From contig NZ_WXEY01000019.1 of assembly GCF_009877425.1 (NCBI RefSeq), positions 1-64,000 on the forward strand: a stretch of DNA of 64,000 nucleotides. Reading direction: 5' to 3'. This DNA is from Heliomicrobium undosum (lineage in GTDB: Bacteria > Bacillota > Desulfitobacteriia > Heliobacteriales > Heliobacteriaceae). Positions within the stretch are counted from its first letter, which is position 1, and each line of letters opens with the position of its first letter. Positions 39,692 to 50,965 of the stretch are shown here, in pieces. The notes beneath the pieces are model-generated. The model saw only the letters and a list, made by a program, of their open reading frames with translations. It did no database searches and was not told where the DNA came from. The position numbers were made by a program, and so were the translations under genes.

Positions 39692-42640
39692 CTATCCGCC
39701 GGCTTCGAGGTATTGCAAGATGGCGTGGCGCAGCGCATCGAGCCGAAAGGGTTTGCTGAGGTAATCGTCCATCCCCGCTTGGATGCACACCTCCCGGTCA
39801 CCAAGCATGGCGTTGGCCGTCACGGCGATAATGGGGGTATGGCGCCCCTTCATCCGTTCACGCTGGCGGATCCGCCGGGTCGCTTCCAGTCCATCCATGC
39901 CAGGCATCTGGCAGTCCATGAGAATGAGCGCATATTCCCGTTTTCTCGTTTGGTCGACGGCCTCATACCCTGAAATAGCCAGATCCACATTGGTATAACC
40001 AAGGGACTTCAACTGCAGAGAGATCAACTTTTGGTTGACAGGGTTGTCTTCGACGAGCAGGATGGGCGCGCACCGCAGGTTGGCTTTCGGTCGCTCCGTT
40101 CGCGCCACCTGCTTTTCCAGCGCCGAAGGCCCTGTCGCCAGGAGATTTGACGCCGCCGGCGGCTTCGATGCGCACGACTGCAACGTTGCCTCGTTTGTTC
40201 GGGATGGGAGGACCGATGTTGTCGGCAGCGACAAAGATGTTGGCTGCGTTGACGGCGCTGTAGGCGATGATGCTGTGGGCGATGGCGCTGTAAGCGTTGG
40301 CTGACGCTCATGGGCAAAGGGCGCCGTTTGAAAGACCGGCAAGGGGATGGTGAACCAGAAGGTAGAGCCTTTTCCCCGCTCGCTTTCCATAGACAGCCTG
40401 CCCCCCATCATGGTGACAAGCCGGTCGGCGATAGCGAGTCCCAGACCGGTTCCTTCGAGACGGCGCGTCAGATGGTTTTCGATACGGACGAAGGGTTGGA
40501 ACAGCTTTTTTTGTTCTTCCGGTTCGATGCCATAGCCGGTATCGCGCACCTCGAAGCGGAGGTGGACAAAGTCAGTCGACTCCATCTCTCCAGTGACACG
40601 GAGGTCGATCGATCCGGCTTCGGTAAACTTGATGGCATTCCCAAGCAGGTTGAACAGCACCTGGCGCAGGCGGACAGCATCACCTAAAAGATACTGGGGT
40701 AAGGCTGGATCGACGAAACAGTGGAGCAGCAGTCCCTTCTTTCTCGCCCTGATCTCCAACAGTTCCGTCGTCGACGAGATAACGGAAGAAAGGTTGAAGA
40801 TCTCCGATTCGAGGGTTAGCCTGTCCGCTTCGATCCGTGAGAAATCGAGGATGTCGTTGATGATGGCCAGCAGCAGGTTCGCTGATTCCCGGATCGTCTC
40901 GGCAAGCTTCTTTTGTTCCCCCGTCAGTTCCGTGTCGAGCAACAATTCCGTCATCCCGATGACGCCGCTCATGGGCGTCCGGATCTCGTGGCTCATGATC
41001 GCCAAAAAGGCGCTTTTGGCCTGGTTGGCCGCTTCCGCAACCTCTTTGGCCTGCTGCAGTTCCGCTTCCACTTGTTTGCGCTCGGTGATGTCCGTATAGG
41101 AACCGGCAACACGAACCGGCTTGCCTGATTCGTCCCAGTTCGCCTGTCCGCGCGCCAGGATCCATTTGTAATCACCATTTTTCGCCTTCACCCTGTACTC
41201 CAACTGGTAGTGAGGCGTCCGGCCGCTCAGGTGAGCATCGATGGCCTGCTGCATCAACGGCAGGTCGTCGGGATGGATCAGGGCTTTCCGTTTTTCCCGG
41301 TCTGTAGGGATGCTCAATTGTTCGTAACCGAGGATTTCATAGATCCGGGGTGAGTAAAAAATTTGCCTGTTGACGAGGTCGTGGTCCCATATCGCGTCGT
41401 TGGATCCTTTCACCGCCAGGGCATAGCGCTCCTCGCTCAGCCGCAGGTTTTCCTCAGCCTGCCATTTTTCCGTCGTGTCGTCGGCAGAACAGACAACATA
41501 TACCACATTGCCTTTTTCGTCCAACCGCGGGCGCTTGTTAACGGCGAGCAGGCGCTTGCGCCCCTGACCGTCTGTGACCCATTCCAGGGTGCGGATAGGG
41601 ACTTTTTCTGTAAAGGCCTTCCGGTTGCCGGCGATGCAGTTGGCCGCTTCGGCGCGGTTCCCGCACATCTCATAGACCTTTCGGCCATCCATATCGGCGG
41701 GGTTCATGCCGTAAAACTCAGCGTGGGCGCGATTGACGGCGCCGAAGGTCTCTGGATCCTTCAGATACCAGATATGGGTGTCGATATCGTTGAGCAGCAT
41801 CGTCTGCTCTTCCGTCTTGCGCTGCAGCGCCATACGCGCCTGCCGAAGTTGTCCTTCCGTTTCCTTCAGTTCAGTGATGTCGACGCCGGCAGCGATCACG
41901 TACTGGACGTGACCCGTATCACCGAGCAGCACATTGTTCCACCAGGCGATCAGCCGCCGCTCCCCTTTTCGGGTCAGCCAGTAGTTCTCATGGCGCTTCG
42001 GGATCCCCCGGCGGACGACTTCCTGGACGGTCATGCGGACCTGCCGGCGTTCCTCGGGCAACAAAAAAAGCTGCCAGCAGAGTTTCCCCTTCACCTCATC
42101 AAACCGGTAGCCCGTCGTATCCTCACAGGCCCGATTGAAACGGATGATACGGCCCCGCCGGTCTAAAACGACGATCAGCGTACCAGCCATGTGCAACACA
42201 TCGTCGATCCAGGCTTCCCTGCGCCGGATCGACTCTTCGGCCAGTCTCCGTTCAGTGATCGTTTCATGGGCAATGATATAGAGGCCCCTTTCCGCCCCCG
42301 GAAGGGCCTGAAGGGGCGTGACTTTTCCGATAAACCAGCGCTGTTCCTGCGGGGAATGGCAGGGGTACTCTAAAGCAAACATATCCCGTTCACCGGCGAT
42401 GACAGCGCGAATGCCGCCGGCGAACCGGGCGGCCAGGTCGGCGTCATCACCATGAGCCGTGTCACAGGCAGTCAGGTAATTGGCGCCCACGCCGGTTTGC
42501 GCCTCGTCGGCGCCGTTGGCGTGAGCGAATTCGCTCCAGGCCCGGTTAACAGCGATGATTGTTCCCTTGTTATCGATAACAGCGATATGAGCCGTAAGCG
42601 CATCCAGTACGGCCGATGCGATGTTCTCCTGTTGCCACAT
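39692..42640 (-). CDS. Hybrid sensor histidine kinase with four PAS domains and receiver
   Basis: A 982-residue soluble protein starting MWQQENIASAV at 42640. Four PAS units lie in the first 520 residues; their ends are marked by PAC-type segments such as ITERRLAEESIRRRE, ITELKETEGQL and ITERKQVEAEL. HisKA has the phospho-acceptor in FLAIMSHEIRTPMSG (about residue 540). The ATPase domain has NLLGNAIKFTEAG, DTGYGIEPEEQ and GTGLGLAIADRLV. A linker of about 60 residues rich in Ser, Thr, Pro and Ala joins a C-terminal receiver domain (ILLVEDNPVNQKL, phospho-site in ILMDCQMPGMDG). It has no membrane helix, so it senses an internal signal, perhaps redox, oxygen or light. No separate regulator adjoins. 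Confidence 0.93.
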   Translation of the reverse strand: MWQQENIASAVLDALTAHIAVIDNKGTIIAVNRAWSEFAHANGADEAQTGVGANYLTACDTAHGDDADLAARFAGGIRAVIAGERDMFALEYPCHSPQEQRWFIGKVTPLQALPGAERGLYIIAHETITERRLAEESIRRREAWIDDVLHMAGTLIVVLDRRGRIIRFNRACEDTTGYRFDEVKGKLCWQLFLLPEERRQVRMTVQEVVRRGIPKRHENYWLTRKGERRLIAWWNNVLLGDTGHVQYVIAAGVDITELKETEGQLRQARMALQRKTEEQTMLLNDIDTHIWYLKDPETFGAVNRAHAEFYGMNPADMDGRKVYEMCGNRAEAANCIAGNRKAFTEKVPIRTLEWVTDGQGRKRLLAVNKRPRLDEKGNVVYVVCSADDTTEKWQAEENLRLSEERYALAVKGSNDAIWDHDLVNRQIFYSPRIYEILGYEQLSIPTDREKRKALIHPDDLPLMQQAIDAHLSGRTPHYQLEYRVKAKNGDYKWILARGQANWDESGKPVRVAGSYTDITERKQVEAELQQAKEVAEAANQAKSAFLAIMSHEIRTPMSGVIGMTELLLDTELTGEQKKLAETIRESANLLLAIINDILDFSRIEADRLTLESEIFNLSSVISSTTELLEIRARKKGLLLHCFVDPALPQYLLGDAVRLRQVLFNLLGNAIKFTEAGSIDLRVTGEMESTDFVHLRFEVRDTGYGIEPEEQKKLFQPFVRIENHLTRRLEGTGLGLAIADRLVTMMGGRLSMESERGKGSTFWFTIPLPVFQTAPFAHERQPTLTAPSPTASSPTAPSTQPTSLSLPTTSVLPSRTNEATLQSCASKPPAASNLLATGPSALEKQVARTERPKANLRCAPILLVEDNPVNQKLISLQLKSLGYTNVDLAISGYEAVDQTRKREYALILMDCQMPGMDGLEATRRIRQRERMKGRHTPIIAVTANAMLGDREVCIQAGMDDYLSKPFRLDALRHAILQYLEAGG

Positions 42641-42730
42641 GATGCGAACGCCTCTTTCTTCCGGGGACAGAATTGTGATTGTTCGCGCATATTCATTTAT
42701 ATTATACAATGACCGTAAGACGTTTACGAA

Positions 42731-42762
42731 GAAAAAAATAACGACCGGACGCGCCGGCCGCT
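42731..42762 (-). terminator. Terminator after the membrane chemoreceptor gene
   Basis: On the minus strand a GC-rich hairpin (GCCGG-CGCGT-CCGG region) is followed by TTATTTTTTTC, about 115 bases beyond the chemoreceptor stop. Confidence 0.65.
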
Positions 42763-42876
42763 TCTTATGCAGCTACTGTATTGGAACATAATCACCCTAC
42801 GACAATCAGCGATTTATCGGGATCAGGAACGCATCGGAAAGAAGAATCTCTCATCGGAGAAAACAGAATTCGTTCA

Positions 42877-44940
42877 TTAGTACCGGTACCCGGACAGGGT
42901 TTCCCGCAACCCGTCGGCTGTAGAAGCCAGCACCACCGCCGATGCGGCAATCTCCTCCATCGAAGCGGCCTGTTCCTCGACAGTAGCGGCGATGGTCTGT
43001 GTGTTTCCCGCCATCCGCTGCGAACTCTCCTGCACCTGCTGCAGTCCCCCCAGGATGGATTGCCACTCCTTGGCGAGCGTCTCGATCTGGCCGGAGACCA
43101 TTTCCGTACGCTCCACAACCTGCCGGCTGGCATCCGCGATATCCCGGAAGGTCTTGTCGACTTCGCCGAAGGACTCAATTCCGGCGGCCAGCCCTTGGTT
43201 TTGCTTTTCCCGGTTCACAATGATGTTCTCGATCTCATCACGGATATCGCCGACGATGGCGGCGATTTGCCCAGCTGCCCGTTGCGATTCCTCGGCCAAT
43301 TTCCGGACCTCGCCGGCCACAACGGAAAACCCCCGTCCGGCCTCGCCGGCGCGGGCCGCTTCGATGGCCGCGTTGAGCGCCAACAGGTTCGTCTGGTTGG
43401 CGATCTGGTCGATGATCTCCAGGATTTGCGCGATCTGTCCCGATTTTAAGGACAACTGATCGATGACCCGGTTCGTGTCGTCCGTCGAAAGACGGATGAG
43501 GCGCATCTTTTCTCGGGCTGCTGCGACGACCTCCTGTCCCCGGTCGACGCTCCGCCCCGCCTGTTCTGTGGCCAGGAATGTCTCTTCTGTGGCCGCCGTC
43601 ATGCGATCCACCGTTTCGGCCATCTCCTCCATGCGAGCGCCCATTCCGGATAGTTTTTCGTCAGCATCGTAGGCCTCCTGGGACACCTTCTGCGTCTCTT
43701 CGGCCGCCTGGTGGTTGATAAGACGGATCTGGCCTGTCGTCGTTTTCAGGTTATCCGAGGCTTCCCGGAACTTTTCCACCGATCCACTGACATGGCTGAT
43801 CGTCCGCTGCAGTGTCTCCATCATCCCGTTAGCCGCCTTTGCCAGCACCCCGATCTCATCTTCCGACGTGACAGGGAGTCGCTGGGTCAGATCGCCTTCG
43901 CCGCGGCTGATGCCCTCCAAGGCGCCCGCCAGTTCATCGAGACGCCGCATCTGGCGACTGACCACGATCGGCAGCACGAAGGCGATGATCACAAGTCCCG
44001 CCATCGCTGAGACGATAGTAACATTGCGAATAAAGGAGAGGAGGCGATTGGAATGAGCCAGCACCAGTCCCTGACCGTTCGAGAGCGGCGCAACGTAATA
44101 ACCTACGCGATTCGTCTGGTAATCGCCTACCAGATAAGCCGTCTTTCCAGTGAGCAACGCCTCGTCAAGACGGGCGCGCATCTCGGGGGTGATCTCTTTG
44201 ATCGTGTCATCAGTGCCCAGGAGCACCTTGCCTTCCGCCGATACAATGGCCGCAAAGAGCACCTCTCCGCCTACTTCGCCGCTTAAATGTTCGATGTATG
44301 CCCGGGCGCCGATCTGTCTTTCCTGATCGGTCAGCATCTTTCCGTTCCGCCCTATCTGGACGATGCGGTCCTCCGCCCACCCGGTTACACCTGCGTATTT
44401 AAAAACCTGTGCGTCTAGGGAGCGCGGTTGCGCTGGTTGGACGACGATCTGTCGTTTGCCGGAGATCAAATCCATAAACTCGTAGGCCTGGCCCTTCGGA
44501 TCTTTGCTGAAGTTGAAGTCTGCTTTTGGAGCGGTATTGGTCATTTGCACCTGGCCTGTGCCATCGGTCACCCAAAATTCATCCAGGTCGCCCCTACGGG
44601 CCAACTCGGCCAATTCTTCATATGTTGCGCCTTTTTTAACAACCAGGGACAGCATGGTGGCCTGCGCGAGCATCTCCCTCTCGAGCACCTTTTCCACCCG
44701 TTTGCGGGCCGCAAGGGCGTTTTCCGTTCCCATGCGAATCGTCTCTGTGAGCACCATCCCCTGAGTTTTCAATGTTTCTGCTGTATAGTTGTAGATGAAG
44801 GCGGCCATCGCCAGGATGACGAAACCGAATACGACCAGGATGGGCCAGACGATCTTATGTCTTACGGAATGGATGCGAATACGGATACCCCCCATCACCT
44901 TGGATTCTTGATTTGTCCCGTCCCTATCGAGCGTCTGCAT
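42877..44940 (-). CDS. Membrane methyl-accepting chemotaxis protein
   Basis: A 687-residue chemoreceptor. The first membrane helix is at about residues 31-52, an extracellular sensor domain of about 260 residues follows (with [13 protein letters not shown] and [14 protein letters not shown] in outline, Cache-like), and the second helix is at about 312-332. A HAMP domain follows ([27 protein letters not shown]). The signalling hairpin has the conserved tip [19 protein letters not shown] and [19 protein letters not shown] start at 44895 ([10 protein letters not shown]) is also possible. A consensus promoter lies 80 bases upstream. The ligand is unknown. Confidence 0.92.
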   Translation of the reverse strand: MQTLDRDGTNQESKVMGGIRIRIHSVRHKIVWPILVVFGFVILAMAAFIYNYTAETLKTQGMVLTETIRMGTENALAARKRVEKVLEREMLAQATMLSLVVKKGATYEELAELARRGDLDEFWVTDGTGQVQMTNTAPKADFNFSKDPKGQAYEFMDLISGKRQIVVQPAQPRSLDAQVFKYAGVTGWAEDRIVQIGRNGKMLTDQERQIGARAYIEHLSGEVGGEVLFAAIVSAEGKVLLGTDDTIKEITPEMRARLDEALLTGKTAYLVGDYQTNRVGYYVAPLSNGQGLVLAHSNRLLSFIRNVTIVSAMAGLVIIAFVLPIVVSRQMRRLDELAGALEGISRGEGDLTQRLPVTSEDEIGVLAKAANGMMETLQRTISHVSGSVEKFREASDNLKTTTGQIRLINHQAAEETQKVSQEAYDADEKLSGMGARMEEMAETVDRMTAATEETFLATEQAGRSVDRGQEVVAAAREKMRLIRLSTDDTNRVIDQLSLKSGQIAQILEIIDQIANQTNLLALNAAIEAARAGEAGRGFSVVAGEVRKLAEESQRAAGQIAAIVGDIRDEIENIIVNREKQNQGLAAGIESFGEVDKTFRDIADASRQVVERTEMVSGQIETLAKEWQSILGGLQQVQESSQRMAGNTQTIAATVEEQAASMEEIAASAVVLASTADGLRETLSGYRY

Positions 44941-45021
44941 TGAACGGATGATGCTCTGCTTCGATCAAACGCTATGCGACGCTAAGATGAAAAATACAAA
45001 GATGGGCTCCCTTTCCTGGAA

Positions 45022-45050
45022 ATTATATGATATCCACTTCCAGATGACAA
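45022..45050 (-). promoter_or_regulatory. Promoter of the chemoreceptor gene
   Basis: TTGTCA (45045-45050) and TATAAT (45022-45027) on the minus strand, exactly 17 bases apart, about 80 bases before the start codon. This is a housekeeping sigma-A pattern, not a flagellar one. Confidence 0.8.
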
Positions 45051-45090
45051 TAGTGAAAAACAATTCTTTTGCGAGAATAATAAAAAATTA

Positions 45091-45137
45091 AAAAAACCTC
45101 CGGCGGGACGCTCTGTCGTCTCACCGGAGGTTTTTTT
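45091..45137. terminator. Strong terminator closing the gatB operon
   Basis: AAAAAACCTCCGG and CCGGAGGTTTTTT arms around a 20-base loop, 25 bases after the gatB stop; both strands carry a T-run. Confidence 0.92.
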
Positions 45138-45162
45138 CGCTTGATCGGCTCTCTCGGGTTCG

Positions 45163-46719
45163 TTACATCTTCGCCAGTTCTTCTTTCAGGAGCTTGTTCA
45201 CCAGGCCAGGATTCGCCTTGCCTTTCGTCGCCTTCATGGCTTGGCCGACGAGGAAGCCCATGGCCTTCTCCTTGCCGGCCTTATAGTCGGCGACGACAGA
45301 AGGGTTGGCGGCGAGGATCTCACGGATGACTGCCGCGATGGCGCCCTCGTCAGAGATCTGGACAAGTCCCTTTTCCTCGACGACCGTCTTGGCCGCCTTG
45401 CCGGTGGCGAACATCTCCTCGAAGACGGTCTTGGCGATCTTCGTCGAGATGGTGCCCTCTTCCAGCAGGCGCAGGAGACCGACCAGGTTGTCGAGGCTGA
45501 TCGGGCTGTCCTGGAAGCCTTTTTCCGTGGCGTTCAAGAAACGCGTCAATTCGCCCATCATGTAGTTGGAGATTTGCTTCGCCCGTTCCTTGCCTTTGCT
45601 GTCGGCTTCGGTCCCGGCGGCAACGGCGATGCCATAGGCGCTGCAAGCGGCGTCGAAGTAGTCGGCCATGGCCTTCGATCCGACGATGATGTCAGCGTCA
45701 TACTGGGGCAGGCCGTAAGACTGGACGAGGCGCAGGCGGCGCGCCTGGGGAAGCTCGGGCAGGGTCTGGCGGACCTTGTCCACCCACTCGCGGGAGATGA
45801 CGATGGGAACCAGGTCGGGATCGGGGAAATAACGGTAGTCATGGGCCTCTTCCTTGCTGCGCAGGGAGATGGTCATGCCCTTTGCCTCATCCCACATGCG
45901 CGTCTCCTGGACGATCTTGCCGCCTTCGCGCAGGATCTCGGCCTGGCGCTCGATCTCGTATTCGAGGGCGCGCTGGAGGGCCTTGAAGGAGTTCATGTTT
46001 TTCAGTTCGGCCTTGGTGCCAAATTCCTTTTGCCCCCAGGGGCGCAAGGACACGTTGGCGTCACAGCGCAGGCTGCCCTGCTCCATCTTGCAATCGGAGA
46101 CCTCCGTGTACTCGAGGATCGCCTTCATTTGCTCCAGGTAGGCGATGGCCTCCTCGATGGAGCGGATGTCCGGCTCGGAGACGATCTCGATCAGGGGCAC
46201 GCCGGTGCGGTTGTAATCGGCGAGGGAGTAGTCAGCGCCGGCCAGGTTGGCCGCGCCGGCGTGAACGAGCTTGCCGGCGTCCTCTTCCATGTGGACGCGG
46301 GTGATGCCGATGCGCTTTTTCTTGCCGCCCGCTTCGATCTCGATATAACCGTCCTTGGCGATGGGCAGGTCGTACTGGGAGATCTGGTACGCCTTCGGCA
46401 GGTCGGGGTAGAAGTAGTTTTTACGGTCGAACTTGGAGAACTCGGCGATCTCGCAGTTGAGGGCGAGGCCGGCCTTCATGGCGTAGTCGACCACCTGGCG
46501 GTTGAGGACCGGCAACACGCCGGGCAGTCCGAGGCAGACGGGACAGACGTGGGTGTTCTGTTCGCCGCCGAACTCGGTCGTGCAACCGCAGAAGATTTTG
46601 CTCTTCGTGTGCAGTTCGGCATGGACCTCGAGGCCCATGACGATTTCAAAATCAAAATCTCTTTCCATCGTTTCGTTCATTTCATTCGCTTCATTCATGA
46701 CGTTCGTAGATTGGCTCAT
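45163..46719 (-). CDS. gatB: Asp-tRNA(Asn)/Glu-tRNA(Gln) amidotransferase subunit B
   Basis: A 518-residue protein. After a short N-terminal extension rich in Asn, Glu and Met comes [21 protein letters not shown] in outline, the catalytic kinase-like domain. The zinc cysteines are in FCGCTTEFG and [19 protein letters not shown] and [20 protein letters not shown] belong to the phosphorylation site. The C-terminal YqeY-like tail domain ([14 protein letters not shown]) contacts the tRNA elbow. It activates the side chain of the misacylated tRNA, which then accepts ammonia from GatA. The start follows GGGGGTG and overlaps closely with the end of gatA. It is the last gene of the operon. Confidence 0.98.
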   Translation of the reverse strand: MSQSTNVMNEANEMNETMERDFDFEIVMGLEVHAELHTKSKIFCGCTTEFGGEQNTHVCPVCLGLPGVLPVLNRQVVDYAMKAGLALNCEIAEFSKFDRKNYFYPDLPKAYQISQYDLPIAKDGYIEIEAGGKKKRIGITRVHMEEDAGKLVHAGAANLAGADYSLADYNRTGVPLIEIVSEPDIRSIEEAIAYLEQMKAILEYTEVSDCKMEQGSLRCDANVSLRPWGQKEFGTKAELKNMNSFKALQRALEYEIERQAEILREGGKIVQETRMWDEAKGMTISLRSKEEAHDYRYFPDPDLVPIVISREWVDKVRQTLPELPQARRLRLVQSYGLPQYDADIIVGSKAMADYFDAACSAYGIAVAAGTEADSKGKERAKQISNYMMGELTRFLNATEKGFQDSPISLDNLVGLLRLLEEGTISTKIAKTVFEEMFATGKAAKTVVEEKGLVQISDEGAIAAVIREILAANPSVVADYKAGKEKAMGFLVGQAMKATKGKANPGLVNKLLKEELAKM

Positions 46720-46722
46720 CGG

Positions 46723-48186
46723 TCACACCCCCAAATCCGGCATCTTGCTGTGGCAACCGGTCGCCTCTTCATAGGCGTGGGCGATCTGAAGCAGGCGCGC
46801 CTCATCAAAGGGTTTGCCGATGATCTGGAGGCCCACCGGCATGCCCTGGGCAAAGCCGGCGTTGATCGAGAGGCCGGGGATGCCCGCCAGGTTGACCGAC
46901 AGGGTGAAGACGTCGGAGAGGTACATCTGGAGGGGGTTGTCGGTGCGGTCACCGAACTTGAAGGCCACGGAAGGCGTCGTCGGCGACAGGATGCAGTCGA
47001 ACTTCTCAAAAGCCTGGTCAAAGTCGTTCTTGATCAGGGTGCGCACCTTGAGCGCCTTCAGGTAGTAGGCGTCATAGTAGCCGGAACTGAGGGCGTAGGT
47101 GCCCAGCATGATCCGCCGCTTCACCTCGTCGCCGAAGCCTTCGGCGCGGGTCTTTTTGAACATGGTGATCAGGTCGTCGGCTGACTCGGAACGGTAGCCG
47201 TAACGGACGCCGTCATAGCGGGCCAGGTTGGAAGACGCCTCGGCCGGGGCGATCAGGTAGTAGACAGGCAGGGCGTACTCCGTATGGGGAAGCGAGCATT
47301 CGGCTACTTCGGCGCCGAGGCTCTCGATGGTCTTAACGGCCTTTTCGATGACCTCTTTCACCTCGGGGTCCATGCCGTCGCCGAAGTACTCCTTCGGCAG
47401 ACCGACGCGCCAGCCCTTGATCGACTTGCCGAGCAGCGACGTGTAGTCGGGGTAATCGACAGGGGCCGAGGTGGAATCCTTGGCGTCATGCCCGGCGATG
47501 GCGTTCATGACGTGGGCGCAGTCGCGCACATCGCGGGTGAAGGGGCCGATCTGATCGAGGGAAGAAGCGAAGGCGATGAGGCCGAAGCGGGACACGGCGC
47601 CATAGGTGGGCTTCAAACCGACGACGCCGCAGAAGGCGGCCGGCTGGCGGATGGAACCGCCCGTGTCGGAGCCGAGAGAAAAGACGGCTTGTCCGGCGGC
47701 AACGGAAGCGGCGGAACCGCCCGAGGAACCGCCCGGCACCCGCTCGGTGTCCCAGGGGTTGCGGGTGGCGAAAAAGCCTGAGTTCTCCGTCGAAGAACCC
47801 ATGGCGAACTCGTCGAGGTTGGTCTTACCCATCATGACGGCGCCGGCTTCCTTCAGTTTGGTGACGACAGTGGCGTCATAGGGCGGCACAAATTTGTTAA
47901 GGATTTTCGAGGAGCAGGTGGTGCGCACGCCGTCGGTGCACATGTTGTCCTTGATGGCCATGGGGATGCCTTCGAGGGGGCCGATGGCTTCACCGGCGGC
48001 GATCTTGGCGTCGACGCGGGCGGCTTGTTCGAGGGCCTTGTCCACCGTCGGGGTGACGAAAGCCCGGATCTTCGATTCCAGCGCCTGCATCCGTTCGGCC
48101 TGGGTCTTGACCAGTTCGATGGCGCTGACTTCCTTGCGGACGAGCAGGTCGTGAAGTTCATGGGCCGTCTTTGTATACAGCTTCAC
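46723..48186 (-). CDS. gatA: Asp-tRNA(Asn)/Glu-tRNA(Gln) amidotransferase subunit A
   Basis: A 487-residue amidase-signature enzyme. The GTG start at 48186 has GGAGG six bases upstream and gives the usual N-terminus [10 protein letters not shown]. The catalytic triad is Lys79 (MAIKDNM), Ser154 ([10 protein letters not shown]) and Ser178 (DTGGSIRQP), all present. It releases ammonia from glutamine and passes it to GatB. The gene lies between gatC and gatB in the standard order. The size and motifs are normal. Confidence 0.98.
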   Translation of the reverse strand: MKLYTKTAHELHDLLVRKEVSAIELVKTQAERMQALESKIRAFVTPTVDKALEQAARVDAKIAAGEAIGPLEGIPMAIKDNMCTDGVRTTCSSKILNKFVPPYDATVVTKLKEAGAVMMGKTNLDEFAMGSSTENSGFFATRNPWDTERVPGGSSGGSAASVAAGQAVFSLGSDTGGSIRQPAAFCGVVGLKPTYGAVSRFGLIAFASSLDQIGPFTRDVRDCAHVMNAIAGHDAKDSTSAPVDYPDYTSLLGKSIKGWRVGLPKEYFGDGMDPEVKEVIEKAVKTIESLGAEVAECSLPHTEYALPVYYLIAPAEASSNLARYDGVRYGYRSESADDLITMFKKTRAEGFGDEVKRRIMLGTYALSSGYYDAYYLKALKVRTLIKNDFDQAFEKFDCILSPTTPSVAFKFGDRTDNPLQMYLSDVFTLSVNLAGIPGLSINAGFAQGMPVGLQIIGKPFDEARLLQIAHAYEEATGCHSKMPDLGV

Positions 48187-48287
48187 GGGGATCCTCCATT
48201 CGTCGGTTCCGGCGACCGGTTGGTTTCTTAGAAATGATACCACGTCATGATGCGTCAGGATGGATCGGGACAGGGCAGGCGATTGTC

Positions 48288-48572
48288 TTACACGATCCGG
48301 GGAACGCGGAAAAAGCCATCTTCCTCTTCAGGGGCGTTGGCGACGATCTTCTCCCGGTCCATGGAGGGGTCGATGCGGTCGTCGCGCATGACGTTGTGCA
48401 GCGGGAAGACATGGGCCGTCGGTGGGACGTCTTTGGTGTCCAGCGCTTGCAGGCGCTGGGCGTAATCGAGGATGGCGTTGAGTTGGGTCGTGTATCGTTC
48501 CACGTCCGCCTCGGACAGTTCCAGGCGGGCCAGCATGGCTACGTGTTCCACTTCCGCTTTGGTTAGGGCCAT
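48288..48572 (-). CDS. gatC: Asp-tRNA(Asn)/Glu-tRNA(Gln) amidotransferase subunit C
   Basis: A 94-residue protein beginning [20 protein letters not shown] at 48572, six bases after AAGGAAGGTG. The remaining sequence ([24 protein letters not shown], then [20 protein letters not shown]) wraps around GatA and joins it to GatB. It is the first gene of the gatCAB group and starts 26 bases after the end of the large unknown gene, so it is probably in the same transcript as pcrA and ligA. Confidence 0.96.
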   Translation of the reverse strand: MALTKAEVEHVAMLARLELSEADVERYTTQLNAILDYAQRLQALDTKDVPPTAHVFPLHNVMRDDRIDPSMDREKIVANAPEEEDGFFRVPRIV

Positions 48573-48597
48573 CGATTTCACCTTCCTTATCCAAAAA

Positions 48598-50892
48598 TCA
48601 CTTCATCTTATTCTTGACGAGGTTCGAGCCCAGGGTCTCGGGCTCCTCGAAGACATCTTCCTCATGGGTGAGGTAAAATCCACAGAACTTGATCAGCACC
48701 CGCTTCAGGATATCGAGCCGTTCCTTTGAAATGGTATCGATGACGGCATACTGCCGGTACAAGGTGAGATTCCCTACCTGCCGCACCATTTCCCCGCCTG
48801 GGTTCAGGCAGTGGATATCGGTCAAGGGGATGCCGTCGACAGTCTGCTCAACATCAACGGCGCGCAGGGCGTTCATCAATTGGGCCGTCAACCCCGCTTC
48901 CAACCACTTGTAGCGGAAGATGTCGCCCTGTCCCTTTTGCCAGTCCCGTTCGGGCGGCGACAGATCAGGCAACTTCTCGATGGCTTCCTGCATGGCGGCC
49001 TGGTCGGTGATCCGGTAGATGGACCGGCAGGAACTGGCGCGGTGTCCCTCGGCGGTGATTAACTTCGGTTGGATCTGCTTGCGTCGCAGTTCCATGACGA
49101 AGTAGAGGATCTGCCTCGATTTTCGCCGCCACAGGCTGAGCCAGTCAAAGGGCATCTCGCCGCCGGTGTTCAGGTTCAGTTCGCGGATGTAGCTGACGAC
49201 AGGCGAGCGGTACCAGGGGGGAAAGAAAAAGGCGATGCCTCCGTAGCGGAAATCCTCTTCCCAGGGCATGAGCCGGCAGAAGAGCAGGAAGCCCGCTTCA
49301 TAGGGCGGCTTCTTCGGGTTGTACTCGGGATCGCGGATAAAGAATTTTTCCTCGCCGAAGACGTCGCGGACCCAGTAGCCCTTCTCTTCGAGGGAGAGGA
49401 TCACATAAAAGCCCGGCCGGTTCTGCATCCAGTTTTTCAAGGCATCCCGCAGGGCCGGCGGCAGGTGGCTGGCCACCTCCTGTTCAAAGGCGTCCAAGGT
49501 CGTGCTGCCGCCGCGGAGGCGGCGATCAAAGACGAACCATTCCCAAAAGAGGGCGCCGAGCGGGTGGTCGGCAAAGGATGTCTCCGGTTCGTCCGTATGG
49601 CGGGCAAACTGGCTCCACTCCCGCTTCCACTGTTCGGCGAAGCGCCAGTGGACGAACTGTGTCAACAGGGAGCCGATCTGCGCCGTTTCGGCGACGGCCC
49701 GGGCTACAGGGTCATTATCGGTGTCCCGCCCCCAGCCTTCCGGGCCGATCAGCGGGTCGTCAAGTTTTACTTCCCAGGCGTCGAGCAGTTCCTCGAAGTT
49801 GGTGTAACTGCCTTCCCGGAAGGCGTAGTTGGCGATCTCCGGCAGCCGGTAAGGTCCCCACCCAGGGTTATGGCCGATGAGACGGCTGCGGCGCAGGTCG
49901 CGGATCAGCGTGTTGAGCCGCTCCTCAGAGACGGTGCCGACGGCGATCTCGCGGCGGCCGACCCAGACCTGGCCGCGGGCGTCACGGGCCACATCGACGC
50001 CCATCTCAATGGAGTCGTTCATGTGGCTCATGTAGACGACAGCCGTCCCCCGCTCGCCGTCTTCCACATGGCAACCGTCTTCACTGCGGAGGTTATCCAG
50101 GATCAGGTCGGTGTTGCGCGTCGGGAAGACGCGCCAGTACCAGAACCCCTGAAAAAAGGGATCCTGGCCAAAGGGCACCTTCAGGGAAGGCTCGCGGCGG
50201 ATGCTTGAGATGACCCAGCGGCCTTCCTCCTGGATGAGGTAAAAGTGGGCGCGGAAGGTGAGAAGAAACTGGTCCCGGCCGATGAGCGACTCGGCGATCA
50301 GATGAACCCCCTTGACGCTGGGCGATTCCTCGACGACAACGCCGCGGAGGACGCTCTCCCCCTCATGTTTTTTCAGCATGCGCTGGGAAAATTCCTCCCA
50401 GTTCGCGTCCCGCTGCCGGACCCGGCCAGGCAGAAGAAAGTAGACGAGGCCCCAGTCATCGACGGCCCTGGCCTGGAAATAGGCATGCACCACTTCCCGC
50501 GGTTTGAGGGGACGGTCGAAGAGCCGCGTCATCAAGGCGTGCCATTGGTCGGATGTCAGGGGATCCTGGGTTTGCAAGGTTTTGCGCAGCGCCGTGATCT
50601 CTGTGGGGATCTCCACGTCAGCCTGGTCGAGATCACGCAGGATCTGATCAAAGAGGTTCAAGGCTTCTTCAATGGTGAGATCGACCGTGAGGTCGGGCAA
50701 ACCGGTAAAAAGGCTGTCCCCTTGGCCAAAGGGCACTTGGTCAAACCAGTCGATCTGGGATTCGACGGGATTGGCCACTACAAAATGGACATAGATCCCC
50801 TGCGCGCCGATCCGCCGGGTCTCCCAGACCATCATCATGGAGATGACGCCCTGGAGCCGGAATGGCGCCGCTTTGGCTGTAAATCGGAACAT
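48598..50892 (-). CDS. Large protein of unknown function in the pcrA-gatB operon
   Basis: A 764-residue protein if translation starts at the ATG at 50892 (MFRFTAKAAPFRL, GAAGG eight bases upstream). Longer frames would overlap the end of ade. I do not recognise a family. It is soluble and rich in aromatic and charged residues. The middle has many tryptophans (FFQGFWYWRVFPTRNTD, PLGALFWEWFVFDRRL). A part near residue 570 reads GGIAFFFPPWYRSPVVSYIREL. The C-terminal 100 residues (VRQVGNLTLYRQYAVIDTISKERLD) look like a repeated beta-helix unit seen in SEC-C-associated proteins, a weak resemblance. Tight placement between ade and gatC suggests constant expression. Function unknown. Confidence 0.8.
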   Translation of the reverse strand: MFRFTAKAAPFRLQGVISMMMVWETRRIGAQGIYVHFVVANPVESQIDWFDQVPFGQGDSLFTGLPDLTVDLTIEEALNLFDQILRDLDQADVEIPTEITALRKTLQTQDPLTSDQWHALMTRLFDRPLKPREVVHAYFQARAVDDWGLVYFLLPGRVRQRDANWEEFSQRMLKKHEGESVLRGVVVEESPSVKGVHLIAESLIGRDQFLLTFRAHFYLIQEEGRWVISSIRREPSLKVPFGQDPFFQGFWYWRVFPTRNTDLILDNLRSEDGCHVEDGERGTAVVYMSHMNDSIEMGVDVARDARGQVWVGRREIAVGTVSEERLNTLIRDLRRSRLIGHNPGWGPYRLPEIANYAFREGSYTNFEELLDAWEVKLDDPLIGPEGWGRDTDNDPVARAVAETAQIGSLLTQFVHWRFAEQWKREWSQFARHTDEPETSFADHPLGALFWEWFVFDRRLRGGSTTLDAFEQEVASHLPPALRDALKNWMQNRPGFYVILSLEEKGYWVRDVFGEEKFFIRDPEYNPKKPPYEAGFLLFCRLMPWEEDFRYGGIAFFFPPWYRSPVVSYIRELNLNTGGEMPFDWLSLWRRKSRQILYFVMELRRKQIQPKLITAEGHRASSCRSIYRITDQAAMQEAIEKLPDLSPPERDWQKGQGDIFRYKWLEAGLTAQLMNALRAVDVEQTVDGIPLTDIHCLNPGGEMVRQVGNLTLYRQYAVIDTISKERLDILKRVLIKFCGFYLTHEEDVFEEPETLGSNLVKNKMK

Positions 50893-50965
50893 TGGAACAA
50901 CCTTCACGCTCGACGGCCTGCCTTTCCTAACGTGGATATCCAACGGTGCGTGTTCAAGCGGTCCG

